A stretch of 29,805 nucleotides of DNA from Gyrodactylus bullatarudis (lineage: Eukaryota > Platyhelminthes > Monogenea > Gyrodactylidea > Gyrodactylidae), in contig SSNU01000342.1 in assembly GCA_012064415.1 (NCBI GenBank), forward strand, positions 1-29,805, written 5' to 3'. The position numbers and the translations under genes are program-made. Below, piece by piece: positions 18,166 to 29,805 of this stretch; the stretch's first letter is position 1; the number at the start of each line of letters is the position of its first letter. Below the pieces are notes generated by a model. It searched no databases, was not told the DNA's origin, and was given only the letters and a program-made list of their open reading frames with translations.

Positions 18166-21100
18166 ATGGGCAATACTGCTAATAACAAGCCAAGGCGCGG
18201 CTCAATTGACGATGACTTTGGCCACAACAGCATTGTAATTTCAAAGAAGAAAGGTTTTTCCGATTCTGACAGTTACAGTACAGTCGACAAGAAAAGTCTC
18301 GACATTTTAGCTTATCAACTGAAAGAGTCAAAGCTCAATGATCCCGGAAACAATTTCCTCTTTGAGAGTTTATCTAATCAAGATTCCATCGACGATACCA
18401 GTGCCCCTCAAACTATACCCACAGTCTTTAAATGGGATGGAGGGGGTAATAACGTGTACATTTCTGGTACTTTTAATCAATGGAAATCAAAAATACCCAT
18501 GGTAAAGAGTGAAAATAATTTTTATACCATCATTGATTTACCCCTGGGTAATCATCAATTCAAGTACATTGTAGACGGGCAATGGCGCATCAACAAGAGT
18601 GTCGTGAGTACTTTTTTATTTATCAATAACACTGTACATAACATGTCCTACTTTTCAATCAATAACCTTGTCACACCTCTTCAATAGTCAGGCAATAGTA
18701 ATATTTTCATAAAACCACACGGAATTATTCAATTGAAAAACCAAATATATTCAGTGTAATCGAGAAATCAATTTTCTCTCTTTTAAGAGAGAACCAATCA
18801 AACTGGGGACAAAATTATTTTGACATATGGAAGAAAAAATTACATGCTACTTAGAGGGATACATTAACGTTGCTTAGAGTAGTTTATTCTATATAATATT
18901 CATGGTTAAAATGGCGGAAAAAGAATGAATGAAATAAATTAGCTGTTTTATCTGTACATGAAAGAAAGTAGTTTTAATTAAAAGTTTTCAGGATTGGTTA
19001 TTTCCCATCATTAAAATCATTAACTCGTTATTTCAATATAATATTCTTGAAGATATCAGATATAATTTTACTTCTACAAATAAAAGAACATTCCCTTTAA
19101 TTCGTAAATTCTCAAATTTGAATCTCTTGAAGCAGCTTTGAAACCAAAGTCTAAATCCAAGGAAATCGAATCATCAAATCTATTATGACACGTAAAGCTA
19201 TAAATTACTTTTGATTCTGTCCTTTACCCCGGCATATTCATAAACCAAAGGACATGTAACATTTAATCCTAGATAGTTTACTTTTTATTACCAATTGCAA
19301 TTTTTAGGTTGGTAATTGATAAAAAAATCTATGAAACCTTTCTTTGGGACCGTTACACATCTTTGTCAATTTCCTTTACAAATATTCTGGCATCTACAAG
19401 TCTTATCAATTCATTGTATTTATCCCAATATCAAATGCATATTTTTCATTGTCAATTATGAGAAATAATTTTTTCGTAATATTTAAAAATTTTCTGAGAA
19501 TTTCTGCATAACTTGGAGTTCTTGACATCGAAACCTTGTTGTTTTTATTTTACAACTCAGTTTGAGTTTTAAAATTAATAATTCAACAAAAAATGTCCAA
19601 AATCTTCATATAGATTGAAATTAATCAAATATGGATTAATAGAAATTTAGTTATTTCCACTAAAATGTATATAGTTTTGTGATAGAAATTTTATAAAATA
19701 TATTATTATACGAAAACTCTTGTTTCATGAGATGAAACTATTGAATAAACTATGGTTATTTGGAATAAGCTTGTTCCCTGAAAGTGCAGGTAGATTTGAT
19801 GTTAGATAAGGTGACCTCTGTCATAAATCTTTTCCAATAGTCAATGTATTAGAGAGATTCAAAATTCCTATTTCTCCCAGAAAGAATATAAAGATTCAAT
19901 TCAGGAAATGAATGACAGAAAATTGATTTTACTTTGATTCGACAAGAGCCTAGTTTCAAATAAATAACATAACAACCATTAAATTTGATTCAACTGTCAT
20001 CTAATTTTGTCTCACATTTCCTTGACTGCAATTTCTTTTGTAAATTGATGAAATCTCTATTATGTCTTGTCTGTTTACTGAAAAATAAAACCAAGTTTCA
20101 ACTCAATTTTATTGACAAATTCTTGTGATCATTATTTTTGATTGAGAAACATTCTAAATCACATGAGAAATCAAATCGAAATGTAAACCTCCATTCATTA
20201 TCAATAGACAAGAGCAAAAATTTTATTCTACAAGTGAATAATGCAACCTTTAGAGAAGCCAGTGACATTTCATATTCATCAACCCTTTTCAACCTTTAAA
20301 TTCACTGTATTGTATAATCGACATTTTGTATTCTTAGTCTACGTTTTCTTCAAATACTTGACAAAAAATCATGTTTATAGCCCCTATAAATGTAAATTTG
20401 CCTTTTTATCGTTGACTTGTCGATGCAAATTAGTTTTAATCTTCAACCTAATTTACATTAACCTTGAGCTAAATTATTTTCCAAAGGAACAACTTGATAC
20501 AATTCTTGTCTATTTTTATTTCAGAAAATTCAATTACTACGTTATTCATATTTTTGATTTCATTCGAAATTCTAACCAATCAGAAGAGACACGGTACACG
20601 TGTAATTATGTACATAACAGTTTGGAAGTTTTTGTATTCAATGCAGGTGTTATAATAGGTTGAAAATCTCAATCCTATATTTTATTTTGATTTATAGCTA
20701 GAAGAAGCTTTAAAGTCCCAAAGACAGATTAATTCTTCGATTCATGGTTTCATTTGAGAGATATCTAAAGTACTTTGTTTACCAAAAAGAAACCTAAACT
20801 AGAGAAAATAAATAAGCTTTAACAATCCTGTAATCTCAAATAGGTTTTCGTTCAAGAGTTAAAAAACCGGATTAAAAATCAACCTGTTGATCCAACCATA
20901 TAACTATAAACTCTAAGCTCTTGTTGATAAAAATTGTTCAGAAAGATTGAATCTCAGCGTTACATGGTTCATTTAATTTTAAATATGATCTATGTACAAT
21001 GTACATCCCAGCCATTATCTTATTTTGAAGATACAATCGAAAACTAAGCATTTCTTCGAGTTTTTTCTGATTGAAAATGACAACTTTTGAACATGTGCCA

Positions 21101-22546
21101 ATATTTTTCAATGAATTTTACTACGAAAAATAAATAAATAAAGATAATTTGATTAAAGCATGGAACTTTGTTGGGAAAAGATAAAATTTTGTATTATTCT
21201 AATGTAATAAATTTACTTCCAGCCCGTTATTAACTCAGCAAATGGTGCAAATAACCAAGTTGAAGTGAAAGCTACAGACTTTGATGTTCTTGAAGTGCTC
21301 ACCTACATGGAATCTATGCAGTCAGGTGGAAATACAACCCCACCAGGAGAATATAACCAAAAGATTCCTAATAATCCGACAGATGCCATCTCCATGATGC
21401 CCTCATTCATCAACTCAAATAAACAGATCAAGGACAAGCAAAATGGAAAAAAAGATAATCCCACTGACGGTGAAGGGAATAATGTCACTCCATTGTCTTC
21501 TGACTTTAAGAAGCTTCTCAATCCACCGGCTTTACCGCCACAATTACTACAGGTAATTTATTTACATACTGTCTTGTCTCAAAAATTTATTATATTTTTA
21601 ACGATTTTAAAACTTGATAATCATTTAATTGATAAAAATTTAGTATTTAGTTTCTAAATTTTATCCCAACTACAATTAACGACAATCGACATGATTGACA
21701 TAAATTGATCCTTCTACTCTTTATTTGAGCTTTCAATAACACGGGTAGTAGTGAGATCACGAACTTTTGTCGAGATATAAAAATTCTTGTGTAAATTTTC
21801 ATGCTGATTCCGAATCTGTGCTCAAAATTTTCCTATCTTACAAGGTTTGGGTATGAATTGGGAAAATGTGAAAAAGCAAAATTTGTAAAAACAGGCATCA
21901 TAAGTTGAATTTTAAGAGAGGAAAATAAGTTTATCCATATAAAATTTTGGTTAAATAGATCAATTAAAATACGTTCTGAGTTGAAATGTTCATGTTTCCA
22001 GAGCAAATCTGATGCTAAATTTATCGCTCTTTCCACTGATGTATTGTTTGAGTTTGTGTTATTCCTGGTCTCGAAGTTATTGGGCTTAATTCAAAAGTGA
22101 TTTTTCACTGAATAAGTTTCAATGTTCAACTATGGTTAATACAATAGCTATTGAATATATTGAAATCATATCTATTTGGAAAATTATGAGTGTAGATTGA
22201 CGTAAATTCCGTTTGAAATTTTTGTCTTTTCAATATTATTCTCACTCAATTTTTTCATGAACATTTCGAATATGCTAGTGATTTTAAGTAGTCCTTCTTT
22301 TACCATTTGAAGAAAAAAATGGCATTTTGGTAACTCAATTATAGTTAATTTGAATTTGACTTTTTTTAGGTCATTCTGAATAAGGATACAAATGTTCAGT
22401 GTGATCCGAATCTCTTGCCCCAGCCGAATCATGTTATGCTAAACCACATGTATGCTCTATCAATAAAGGACGGGGTTATCGTCCTATCAGCAATTACGAG
22501 ATATCGTCAGAAATTTGTATCCACAGTCCTATACAAGCCAATTTAA
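18166..22546 (+). CDS. PRKAB: AMP-activated protein kinase beta subunit, 314 aa
   Basis: Exons 18166-18603, 21223-21552 and 22370-22546, all phase 0 (945 nt). The beta subunit scaffolds the AMPK alpha and gamma subunits. MGNTANNKPRRGS carries an N-myristoylation start and an RRGS basophilic kinase-type site. The CBM48 glycogen-binding domain follows at about residues 84-145: TVFKWDGGGNNVYISGTFNQ, then NHQFKYIVDGQW, with the expected Trp, Lys and Trp sugar-contact residues. A long linker of about 60 Asn/Pro-rich residues (GNTTPPGEYNQKIPNNP...) is lineage-specific. The C-terminal ASC domain has LNPPALPPQLLQVILNKDT, LLPQPNHVMLNHMYALSIKD and the family terminus VSTVLYKPI. Introns are 2619 and 817 bp, unlike the tiny introns of nearby genes. 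Gene symbol at family level only; a beta1/beta2 assignment does not apply. Confidence 0.94.
18604..21222. other. AMPK beta intron 1 (2619 bp)
   Basis: Donor GTGAGT, acceptor TTACTTCCAG. AT-rich sequence with a perfect-arm small hairpin TTCTCTCTT/AAGAGAGAA (18774-18793) and a palindrome ATGTACAATGTACAT (about 20993-21007). A 140-codon ATG frame at 20241-20663 has Phe/Tyr/Leu/Ile-rich composition expected from AT-rich noncoding DNA and no recognisable domain. No repeat pair or RNA gene is recognised. Confidence 0.45.
21553..22369. other. AMPK beta intron 2 (817 bp)
   Basis: Donor GTAATT, acceptor GACTTTTTTTAG. AT-rich with no ORF that looks coding. It contains a 17-bp string (TAACTCAATTATAGTTA, 22331-22347) also present in transporter intron 2 (5647-5663); given the base composition this may be chance. 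Confidence 0.45.
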
Positions 22547-23546
22547 TAGATAAATAGGAATTAGGAAGAATCAATAATTTTGTCAAATATTTCCTTCGTG
22601 TCGCTTCATTACACTGAACTGATCAAAGATTATTTTTTGATTCATATATTTTTTCCAGAAAGTTAAACCAAAAGATTCACGCAAACTCTGTATTTTCTAG
22701 AAAGAGAAAGATAACTCAAAATATATTTTCAATCATATCTCCTATGTTCTCACATCATTTTCCCAGCGCCATTTTATTCTGAAACCTCAGAACAGACACC
22801 TGTCAAACATCCCAAAGGAAACATTTAATAGATTTACATAATCATGTTCATGTTAAATAGAAATTAAAGAAACAATTATCCTTATTATTGAATTTATTAT
22901 ATTGTAATTGAAAAAAAAGAGTATAAAAATTCAAGAGAATTTTCCTTCTAACAAACAACTATACTCTGAATTGTAAACGTTTTAGATTTGATTATTGATT
23001 ATAACTAATTTTGAAAAATTTTATTTTCTATTTTAAGAGAACTCAAAATGAATCAAAAAGAATATTACCAATTAAGACTTTGAGGATTTTTTTCATAGAA
23101 TTAGCCATCTCTGCGTAGCTGAGATAAGCAATAGGGATTACGTATATCTCAATAAGTGGATAATAAAAGGTGGTTAAGTATTCTAAATCCAGTAAATTTC
23201 AGATTACGGCTCGGGTTATCTTCCTTTAGTTCAGTATGTACCAAAACTGGTAGCCAATCATTTTGCTTCATTACAACAATCAATAGCAATAGATTTCAGA
23301 ATTTTACAACTTTCATTGGTAAAAATTACTAAGATGTATCTCACAATTTGGATTATTACTCGAAAAATGAAGGGTTAAAATACAAAATCAATTTTTTTAT
23401 CACCGAGCACAGAAAGTATCAAATTTTGATGATAAGAAAAATAAATTCATTCAAATTGAAATAACAAATAAAATCACAAGCTTTAATCGTAGATAAACAG
23501 AGTGTTTGACTGACAAAATAATATGTACAAATATAGATTTATATTT
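22547..23546. other. Convergent intergenic region AMPK beta / nicastrin
   Basis: About 1 kb between two facing stop codons. It holds both 3' UTRs, AT-rich and without a strong repeat. The AMPK beta stop is followed by TAGATAAATAGG. No tRNA, snRNA or ORF is recognisable. Confidence 0.4.
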
Positions 23547-26500
23547 TCACTGGCATGAAGTTTCTGAGGTCGGTGGTATCGATGAGTTTTGTTCATTCCC
23601 TTGATCCTCTTGATTGTCCTCTAATCGTATGTACAAGCGAAAAATGATTAAACAAATAACTACAGCTAAAGTAAGGATGAGACCGAGAATGACGGTTATC
23701 AAATCAAGAAAATTCGAAGTAGATCGATAATATCGGACAAATTTATCTTTTACGTTACTCCGAATCCATAGTGGTTTTATAGTTGAGGAATGTGACTGCT
23801 TGTGAAGTTCAATGTTTGTCTGATAGCAAACGGTACCAGCACTGGTTGCTAAATATTTAAAAATAAATTTTATTTTTGTGTTGAAAAAAAATATATTTTA
23901 ATCTTTTGCTACCTGATCATTAATAAATGATAATTTTTTAGAATAAAATTCGATTTCGTTCAATTTCTCTTTCATTTATCGAAAGAATATTTTGATCCTC
24001 AAAAACATTTTCAAAAAGAATATATGCTCAAAGTAAAATAATATAATTAGGCGCCCTGCTTATAAGTTATAAGTAGTAAAGATCATACTCTAAAAATATC
24101 AAAAGCCATGGACTGTAAATGATTTTTCCTCAAAAAGTTCATCATTTCTTCAACACTTTGACTATGTTGCAGGAATTTAACGTCCAATTCCTCAGACAAA
24201 ATTTAAAAAGATGAAAAGAATTCAATACACCTTTTATCTCCGCTCCTGTCCTGATACTCACTCCTATAAGACACCCTTGAAGATGGCTCCGAAGAATTAC
24301 TGTTGCAGCATCAGTTTTCAGTAAACCTCCCATCTCTCAAATCAAGATAAAATCTTAGACAAGGGAGTAGTTTTTCCATTTTGCTCAACACTATGCTCCC
24401 CTTAAAAGCCAGATTCCAGATCAATACTTTATTTTTTTAACGAGAATATTTTTTGTTTTTACTTGCAAGTAGTAATGATTTTTTTTAAATAATGAAAACT
24501 GTTGTTTACACAAAAATTAAGCTACTTCAGTCAAGATAAAATGAATTTATTTGTGAAAAGTTGTTAAGAATTCTTCGGAACACAGTAATATACTAACCGA
24601 ATCTCTGTAATTTTTATCGATATTCAAGGAGTACTTATTGATTATTTTCGTTAAGAGTAAAGCAAATTAATTAAAAAATTAAACTGTTCAATCAAATTAA
24701 ACGAAAAATTTTAGAGAAAAACAAAAAATCAATAAAACTCAAAGTTCAATAAATCCACAGAAAAATAACGTAACAGAGATTAACTAAATACATTCTGTTA
24801 AAGTAACTGAAAACTAATCACGTGTTTGGTAAAATTTGAATGGATATGATCATTGATCAATCCTGTTTTAGGAAGGCTATTGAAACAATAGTTAAAATCA
24901 AAATAAATAGGGGTAATTACAAAGACAATAGGTAGGGTGAGTAAAATGGTCAAAAACAATAGGTCTCAGATGAAGTATGATAGGTGATATTCGAGGTATA
25001 TCCAAAAACAATAGGAATATGATCACTATTAATATCTGGGGTAAAGAAGTATTCATATACAATGGGATATACAAATATATATGGTCAAATATAATAGGTC
25101 AATAGAAGGTTTAATCTGTATTAATACCTATATTTTGTACCTATTTTTCAAGCTCAAAATGTTTTACACAGCTACATGAAGATTAGATATGTATGAAATT
25201 TAAGAGTTGTTCTTTCTCGGATTGAATTCAATAATGCTTTATATGATATTTAAAATGTTGTATCCTATTTCTAGCTCAATATTTTGGCTCAGATTTTGAT
25301 CCTTAATCTAATGTGAGGAATCTGATGTGAGGTTCTTTTCAAGTGAAAACTTAATGGAATTTAGTTAAGAAAAAAAAGAATTCACGTAAATATCAGGTAG
25401 ATTGCCATTTTGAATTGAATAATTGAGCTTGAAAAAATAGGTATTAATACAGATTAAACCTTCGATTGACCATATATATTTGTATATCCCATTGTATATG
25501 AATACTTCTTTACCCCAGATATTAATAGTGATCATATTCCTATTGTTTTTGGATATACCTCGAATATCACCTATCATACTTCATCTGGAACCTATTGTTT
25601 TTGACCATTTTACTCACCCTACCTATTGTCTTTGTATTTACCCCAAATAAATAATCTCATGCTAAACATTCATAATATATAGAGAAGAGTATTTTTATTT
25701 TGAAAAACTTACAAATGGAATGATAATAGTAGGGTCCTTTATTTGTCAATGTGGGACAATTGTTATCGGCTGGTTTATACACCTTGCCAGTCAAATATAT
25801 CATAATTCGACTAATCAGCTCTGAACCGACAAAATCAACCAGGGGTAATTTCTGAGAGTATTGCTGCATACTAATGGGTTGCATTAGGCTTTGTAATCGA
25901 GATAGTTCCATTTTGGGCATTAACTAAGTTGGAAAATTAGATTTAAATTAAATCTTGATCTAAACGAGAAATAGAAGAGTACTTACTTTTGTGAATAACG
26001 TACAGACGACATCATTTTGGAAGCATTCGAGAAATTCTATTGGTTGATGTTTAGTAATCTTTGGAGGTTCATACTTGGGATCGTTGGTCACTTTCCTTAG
26101 AATAAATGTCAAGAGGCTATCAGCAATGTTATTTAAAAATGTTCCATTCACGCGAAGCTGATCAATGTTGTCATCGAAAATTGAATCAAAACTGGAATCT
26201 TTGAACATTCCATCTGAGTCAGTTATTAAGATATGATCAATGTTCCTTTGCTTTTGTAAAAGAGGTTGAATTGATGAAAGAGTGGGCAACATTTCTTTCT
26301 TTGAAGCCTCGAATAATAAATTATTCTTTCCGGCTATATCAATTAATTCCTTCTGGAGCTTTTCAATATCCTCTTTACGGCTTCGATATGTGTCTCCATC
26401 TGTCATCATGAAGTATTTCTTTTGGGCTGGATTAGCGACCAAGCCGATTTCGATTACAGCTGATATTGAGGAAAAAGTTAAAGGAGCTTTAGTATTCAGA

Positions 26501-27480
26501 GCAAGCTGTCCATTTTGAATGTCGAATGCTAGATTTATACTGCCTAAATAATCGAATTCTTCAGCATCTATAAAGCCAAATGTTACATCATATGGTAACT
26601 GATCTGAACCATTCTTTATTATTTCATTATCAAAGTAATTTTTCACCACCGAGAGCAGAATTGAACTGCCAACTGAGATGCCATTCTGGGCAAAACCACT
26701 CATTTCAAATAAACTACGAGCATCAACACGAGTTATGACCAGCAAAGTAGACTTTTCCCCTCTTTTCTTTCCATTATAATTGTCCTTGCCATGGATAAAA
26801 GTAGAAGATATTGCAATCTCTTGGCAATAAGAGTCATAATCATCAATCAGAATATTCCTATTGTTGGCAATAGTACGCCGTATGCAAATCTCCGAATTTC
26901 CAATACCCATCATAAAGTTTGATATTTCCACAGAGCATCTAGTATCATCTTGAGGATTTATATTAAACTCTTCATGGCATTTACGTAATTCAGCTAGATG
27001 ATGTCGTTTATCGCCTCGAAGATGAACTATTGGAAAGGGAAAATCTTGAAAAATGTAAGAAGTAGCATTGTGAACATAATCTTCACTGCACTGAGTAGGG
27101 TATAAGCTATTGAATGAATTAGGACATTTTGAATTTTCAGAAATGAAGAATTCATCACGTTTATCTTCATCGTTCGTAACAATAATTCCAGCAATTTTTG
27201 GATTGGCTTTAAAGTAATCCATGACACTTTTATCTGTATACAGTTGATAATTCAATAAGACAATTTGATCATCAAGAATGGGTTCAAGTTTGAATTCAAG
27301 AACATCAGAAATATTCAATAAAATTCTTAGAATTCCATAGGATCCTTCTGATCGTGAAGAACAACCAACTTGTCCATTTTTATTAATGAGTCTATTACAA
27401 AATGAGAGATATGTAGTGTTCAAGAAAAAGAAATTATTCAATGAATAAATGCATGGGAGTAATAGAAAAAAGAGGATCAT
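23547..27480 (-). CDS. NCSTN: Nicastrin, gamma-secretase subunit, 668 aa
   Basis: Exons on the minus strand: 27480-25987, 25923-25713 and 23848-23547, joined in phases 0 and 1 (2007 nt). Nicastrin is the large glycosylated subunit of gamma-secretase, gating substrate access for presenilin. The protein has a cleavable signal peptide (MILFFLLLPCIYSLNNFFFL) and the N-terminal GCSSRSEGSYGILRIL block. The aminopeptidase-like lobe is centred on FGFIDAEEFDYLGS (about residues 301-314, equivalent to the DYIGS motif). Many N-x-S/T glycosylation sites follow. The last exon encodes one transmembrane helix (FLDLITVILGLILTLAVVIC) and a short acidic cytosolic tail. Length is close to human (709 aa), with no disabling change. 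Introns are 63 and 1864 nt; the long one contains a foldback transposon. Confidence 0.93.
23849..25712. other. Nicastrin intron 2 (1864 bp)
   Basis: Donor GTAAGT (minus strand, 25712), acceptor AATATTTAG (23849). The half nearest the donor is occupied by the foldback element at 24910-25644. The segment around 24160-24420 is less AT-rich and contains a 63-codon minus-strand frame (opening MGGLLKTDAATVILRS) that I could not link to any family or to nicastrin. Confidence 0.5.
24901..25653. mobile_element. Non-autonomous long-TIR DNA transposon with 9-bp flanking repeat
   Basis: The core is 24910-25644. The left arm 24910-25157 and right arm 25423-25644 are inverted copies, almost identical except for two insertions in the left arm (a partial duplication near 25086-25099 and about 12 bp near 25130-25142). 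Both ends read GGGGTAA inward. AAATAAATA flanks each side directly (24901-24909 and 25645-25653), a candidate 9-bp target-site duplication, though low in complexity. Long TIRs and a 9-bp duplication suggest a Mutator-like (MULE) MITE. The central 265 bp has no transposase. The element sits in a nicastrin intron. High arm identity implies recent insertion. Confidence 0.75.
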
Positions 27481-28341
27481 GATTTCTATATGAGAAATAG
27501 TATTATTTTTCTATTCTGATTGATATTATTTCTAATAGAAATTTTCTATTTATTCAACTTTTAATACCGACTAAAACAAACTCCTATACTAGAAATTTGT
27601 TTAAGCGATTAGATATTCGGAAAGATCAAAATTTTAATTCAAAATCGATATCCATTGAATTATTATTATTCAATTTGAATGATAATTATTATTGAATAAT
27701 TAAATTATTATAATATATTGAATCCTAAAGATTTTGGAAGAGAATGAAAATTACATTACGAAATATCTAAGTTATCGCAAAAATCTTCATTTAAGAATCT
27801 ATAAGTTATTGATGAGAGTATCAGTCTCTTAGAACTGATAACTTATAAGTCGATTATAGTCTTTAGACTCTTGTAAAAGGAATTCTTCCAACTATTTTTA
27901 TTCTCTTCAAATTTATTCAAGACCAATTATTTAATCATGTCAAAGGCTTTTACTTCTAATATAGTAGTAACATATTATTAATAAAAATCTCTTTCAATAG
28001 AACTCTTCAAGACTCTTAATCATTTGAATAAACAGTTTTCTTTCAAAAAATCTAAATTAAATAAGATATATTTATTAAAATTGGACCTTAATTCTGTATT
28101 CCTAATAAAACTAGGGTTGAAGTCAAAACATATATTGGATTCGAAACATTCATAGATCATAGGAATTCTAAATATGAATGTAAATACTTATTATCTATAG
28201 TGATAATTAGGGCCTCAAGAAATATGCAATAAAAATTAAGTTATATACGCATATAATATGCGCAAGTGATTTTTTAAAATCTCATATACTACTTGTAAGT
28301 ATTTTTTTTCTTCAAAAATACAAATCTCCATGATAGAATAT
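27481..28341. promoter_or_regulatory. Nicastrin upstream region / 3' flank of hAT transposase
   Basis: Very AT-rich. It contains an ATTATT/AATAAT palindromic tract (27655-27715), a hairpin TATCAGT...ACTGATA (27819-27840) nested in ATAAGTTAT...ATAACTTAT (27801-27846), and a 15-bp palindrome CGCATATAATATGCG (28249-28263). No hAT terminal inverted repeat could be identified with confidence. No coding sequence is seen. Confidence 0.45.
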
Positions 28342-29677
28342 TTATTCAGATAAATACAAAAATAAATAACTTTCAAAGTTCTCTTCATTAAAATGGCGTT
28401 TGTCATTTAAGAAATGGTTCATTTTTGAAAATGAACGCTCTACATCACAGGAAGTTGGCTGAGCGGATCCTAAAAGACAAAATTCATAAGGAGTTAATCT
28501 GGTATTGTTAGGTTGGCAAATATCATTGATTTCATTCTTTGAGAGGCGCTTCTCCAAATAACTTTTTAGCATAATAGGATCATTTTTAAAATCTAGATTC
28601 TTGAGAACATTAAAACCATCAGAAATCGTAAAGGACTTGGATTCAAACTTCGAAATAAGAGGTAAGATTAAACTATAATTTTCTTGTATCTTACAAAGAT
28701 CTTCTAAAAGAGAAGGTCGGGAAATCACAATCTTTGCTTTCGATACTGTCTCTGTTTTATCTGAGAGGCTAAGCACAATATCTTTCACTAAAGGTAAATT
28801 AGCAGAGTAGTATTTGGCAGCTTCTAGCCAAGTGCCCCATCTTGTTACGACAGGAGTCGGAGGCTGAAAAATTTTATCAAACATAATCTGATGGTGCTTG
28901 TTTTTCACGACAAGGGCTTTGACAGTAGATATCAGGTCGTTAACATCTGAATATGAGTCCTTGATTTTCATTGCCAAGTTATGAAGAAGATGTGCTAGGC
29001 AAGTTATATGAAATACTGACGGATAATTTATTTTAAGATGTTTAGTCGCGGATGTATTATACTTGGCAGCATCAGTAATAATTAGTTTGAGATTTTCAGG
29101 TTTAATTTCCATTTCTCTTGTGGTTTTGTTAATGTACTGAACCAAGGAAGCTGTACATAGAGAACTTTCAAGACGGTATGACTTGAGAATTTTGGATTCT
29201 TCAGGCTTTGTCAGGTCACCTCCAAGTATATTTAAATATTTAGATCCATTAATCTGTGATTCATCAGCAATTAAAAATACATCTTCCTTCAAAAATTCGG
29301 ATTTTACTTGCTCAAGTTTTTGTAAATAAAGTGGTTTTACATATCCCCTGTAGGTTTCATGAGACTGGATAGTGAACGAGAAATTTTTTTGGAAGAATTC
29401 TTCAACATTTTCATTTCCATAAAGGTATTCCGAGACTGAGAAACATTTCAGCTAGTTCCTTATGAGTATTATTATTTGGTTTCGTGATAAAACTTTGCTT
29501 TCTGTTATCTGAGTTTAGGGCTAGTCTCCTTTTATGCTTGCCAGTTGAACTATGTTGAGTAACAAAGAACTTTCTATCATGACGAACAACGGTACCACAT
29601 AATTTACAGTATAAGGTTCCCTCTTCATTTTCATCGAATTCTCCAGGGAATATCCTAATATACTTCTGAGCTCTCAT
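28342..29677 (-). pseudogene. hAT transposase with BED-type zinc finger, one frameshift
   Basis: Reading on the minus strand from ATG 29677, the N-terminus has a BED-like C2H2 finger (YCKLCGTVV ... QHSSTGKHKRR), as in CGGBP1-like hAT elements. The frame then stops at 29411. The rest of the transposase continues in another frame from about 29428 to TAA at 28342. The RNase-H-like core keeps plausible catalytic residues: Asp in FLIADESQING, Asp in LIITDAAKYN with the following CLAHLLHN, the Trp of TRWGTWLEAA, and Glu in the C-terminal dimerisation motif CDVERSFSKMNHFL. Total length is about 445 codons with a single one-base shift near 29425-29432. It is either a recently dead copy or an assembly error in an active one. 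A phase-consistent 38-nt intron could also be drawn here, but it would remove sequence that looks family-conserved. Confidence 0.8.
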
Positions 29678-29805
29678 CAGTGATAATCAATAATAAGTAT
29701 ACACCTATAGAACCTGTCCTCTTATTTTAATTTTAAATGATCTTGAGACTTGGGATGTTGACTTCTAAAGAATGAAAAATTCTTTATTAAAATGCGTATT
29801 TTCAA
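29678..29805. other. 5' flank of the hAT element, to window end
   Basis: AT-rich leader or terminal region of the hAT element. The expected terminal inverted repeat is not recognisable and may lie beyond the window. Confidence 0.3.

Noticed and set aside
20241..20663. 140-codon ATG frame inside AMPK beta intron 1
   Set aside because: Composition is dominated by Phe, Tyr, Leu, Ile, Asn and Lys, as expected from translated AT-rich noncoding DNA. No motif, signal or splice context supports a gene.
24142..24333. 63-codon minus-strand frame in nicastrin intron 2 (MGGLLKTDAATVILRS...)
   Set aside because: Locally less AT-biased and preceded by an AG, so it caught attention, but I recognise no family, and joining it to nicastrin would interrupt a conserved region just before the transmembrane helix.
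25365..25577. 70-codon minus-strand frame
   Set aside because: It coincides with the right arm of the long-TIR transposon; most of the same sequence occurs inverted in the left arm. Not a gene.
29380..29418. Possible 38-nt intron at the hAT frameshift
   Set aside because: It is phase-consistent, but removing it would delete residues just after GIPL that look conserved in this transposase family. A one-base shift explains the data better.

Overview
This is AT-rich animal nuclear DNA. It carries nine intact protein genes plus two orphan or partly understood ORFs and several transposon remnants. Metazoan identity follows from nicastrin, a DLG-type L27-PDZ scaffold, SLC30A9, an SLC16-type transporter, AMPK beta and ARGLU1. 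The most distinctive trait is splicing. By following reading phase and protein-family homology I could place 24 coding introns, and 13 of them are only 23-41 nt long. All 24 are GT-AG and phase-consistent. Introns this short in an animal recall the highly reduced parasitic lineages (dicyemids, orthonectids). That assignment is an inference; the sequence itself does not name the species.

Layout from left to right: an intronless orphan gene (418-1539, -); an SLC16/monocarboxylate-type transporter (2358-6465, +) with two long, transposon-bearing introns; a convergent gap (6466-7764) filled by two adjacent long hairpin repeats; mitochondrial malic enzyme (7765-11966, -), divergent by 127 bp from a short DLG-like L27-PDZ-PDZ scaffold (12094-13230, +); a basic orphan protein (13625-14092, +); ARGLU1 (14633-15293, +), tail-to-tail with SLC30A9 (15419-17315, -); SPT4 (17403-17753, +), divergent from SLC30A9 by 87 bp; AMPK beta (18166-22546, +); nicastrin (23547-27480, -); and a hAT transposase with one frameshift (28342-29677, -).

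Functionally this is a mixed housekeeping neighbourhood, not an operon or a pathway cluster. It includes mitochondrial metabolism and zinc transport (malic enzyme, SLC30A9), transcription and RNA processing (SPT4, ARGLU1), energy sensing (AMPK beta), the gamma-secretase complex (nicastrin), cell polarity (DLG-like) and membrane transport (SLC16). Genes are packed with very short shared promoters and 3' ends. The long introns and one convergent gap have collected hairpin-type repeats. The observations most worth following are the ultra-short introns, one of which is stop-free and 3n and so hides inside an apparently continuous ORF; the truncated DLG; the near-perfect 119-bp-arm hairpin at 6613-6888; the 735-bp foldback element with helically spaced motifs in the nicastrin intron; and the 14-nt-periodic CAAAT palindromes in the malic enzyme/DLG promoter.
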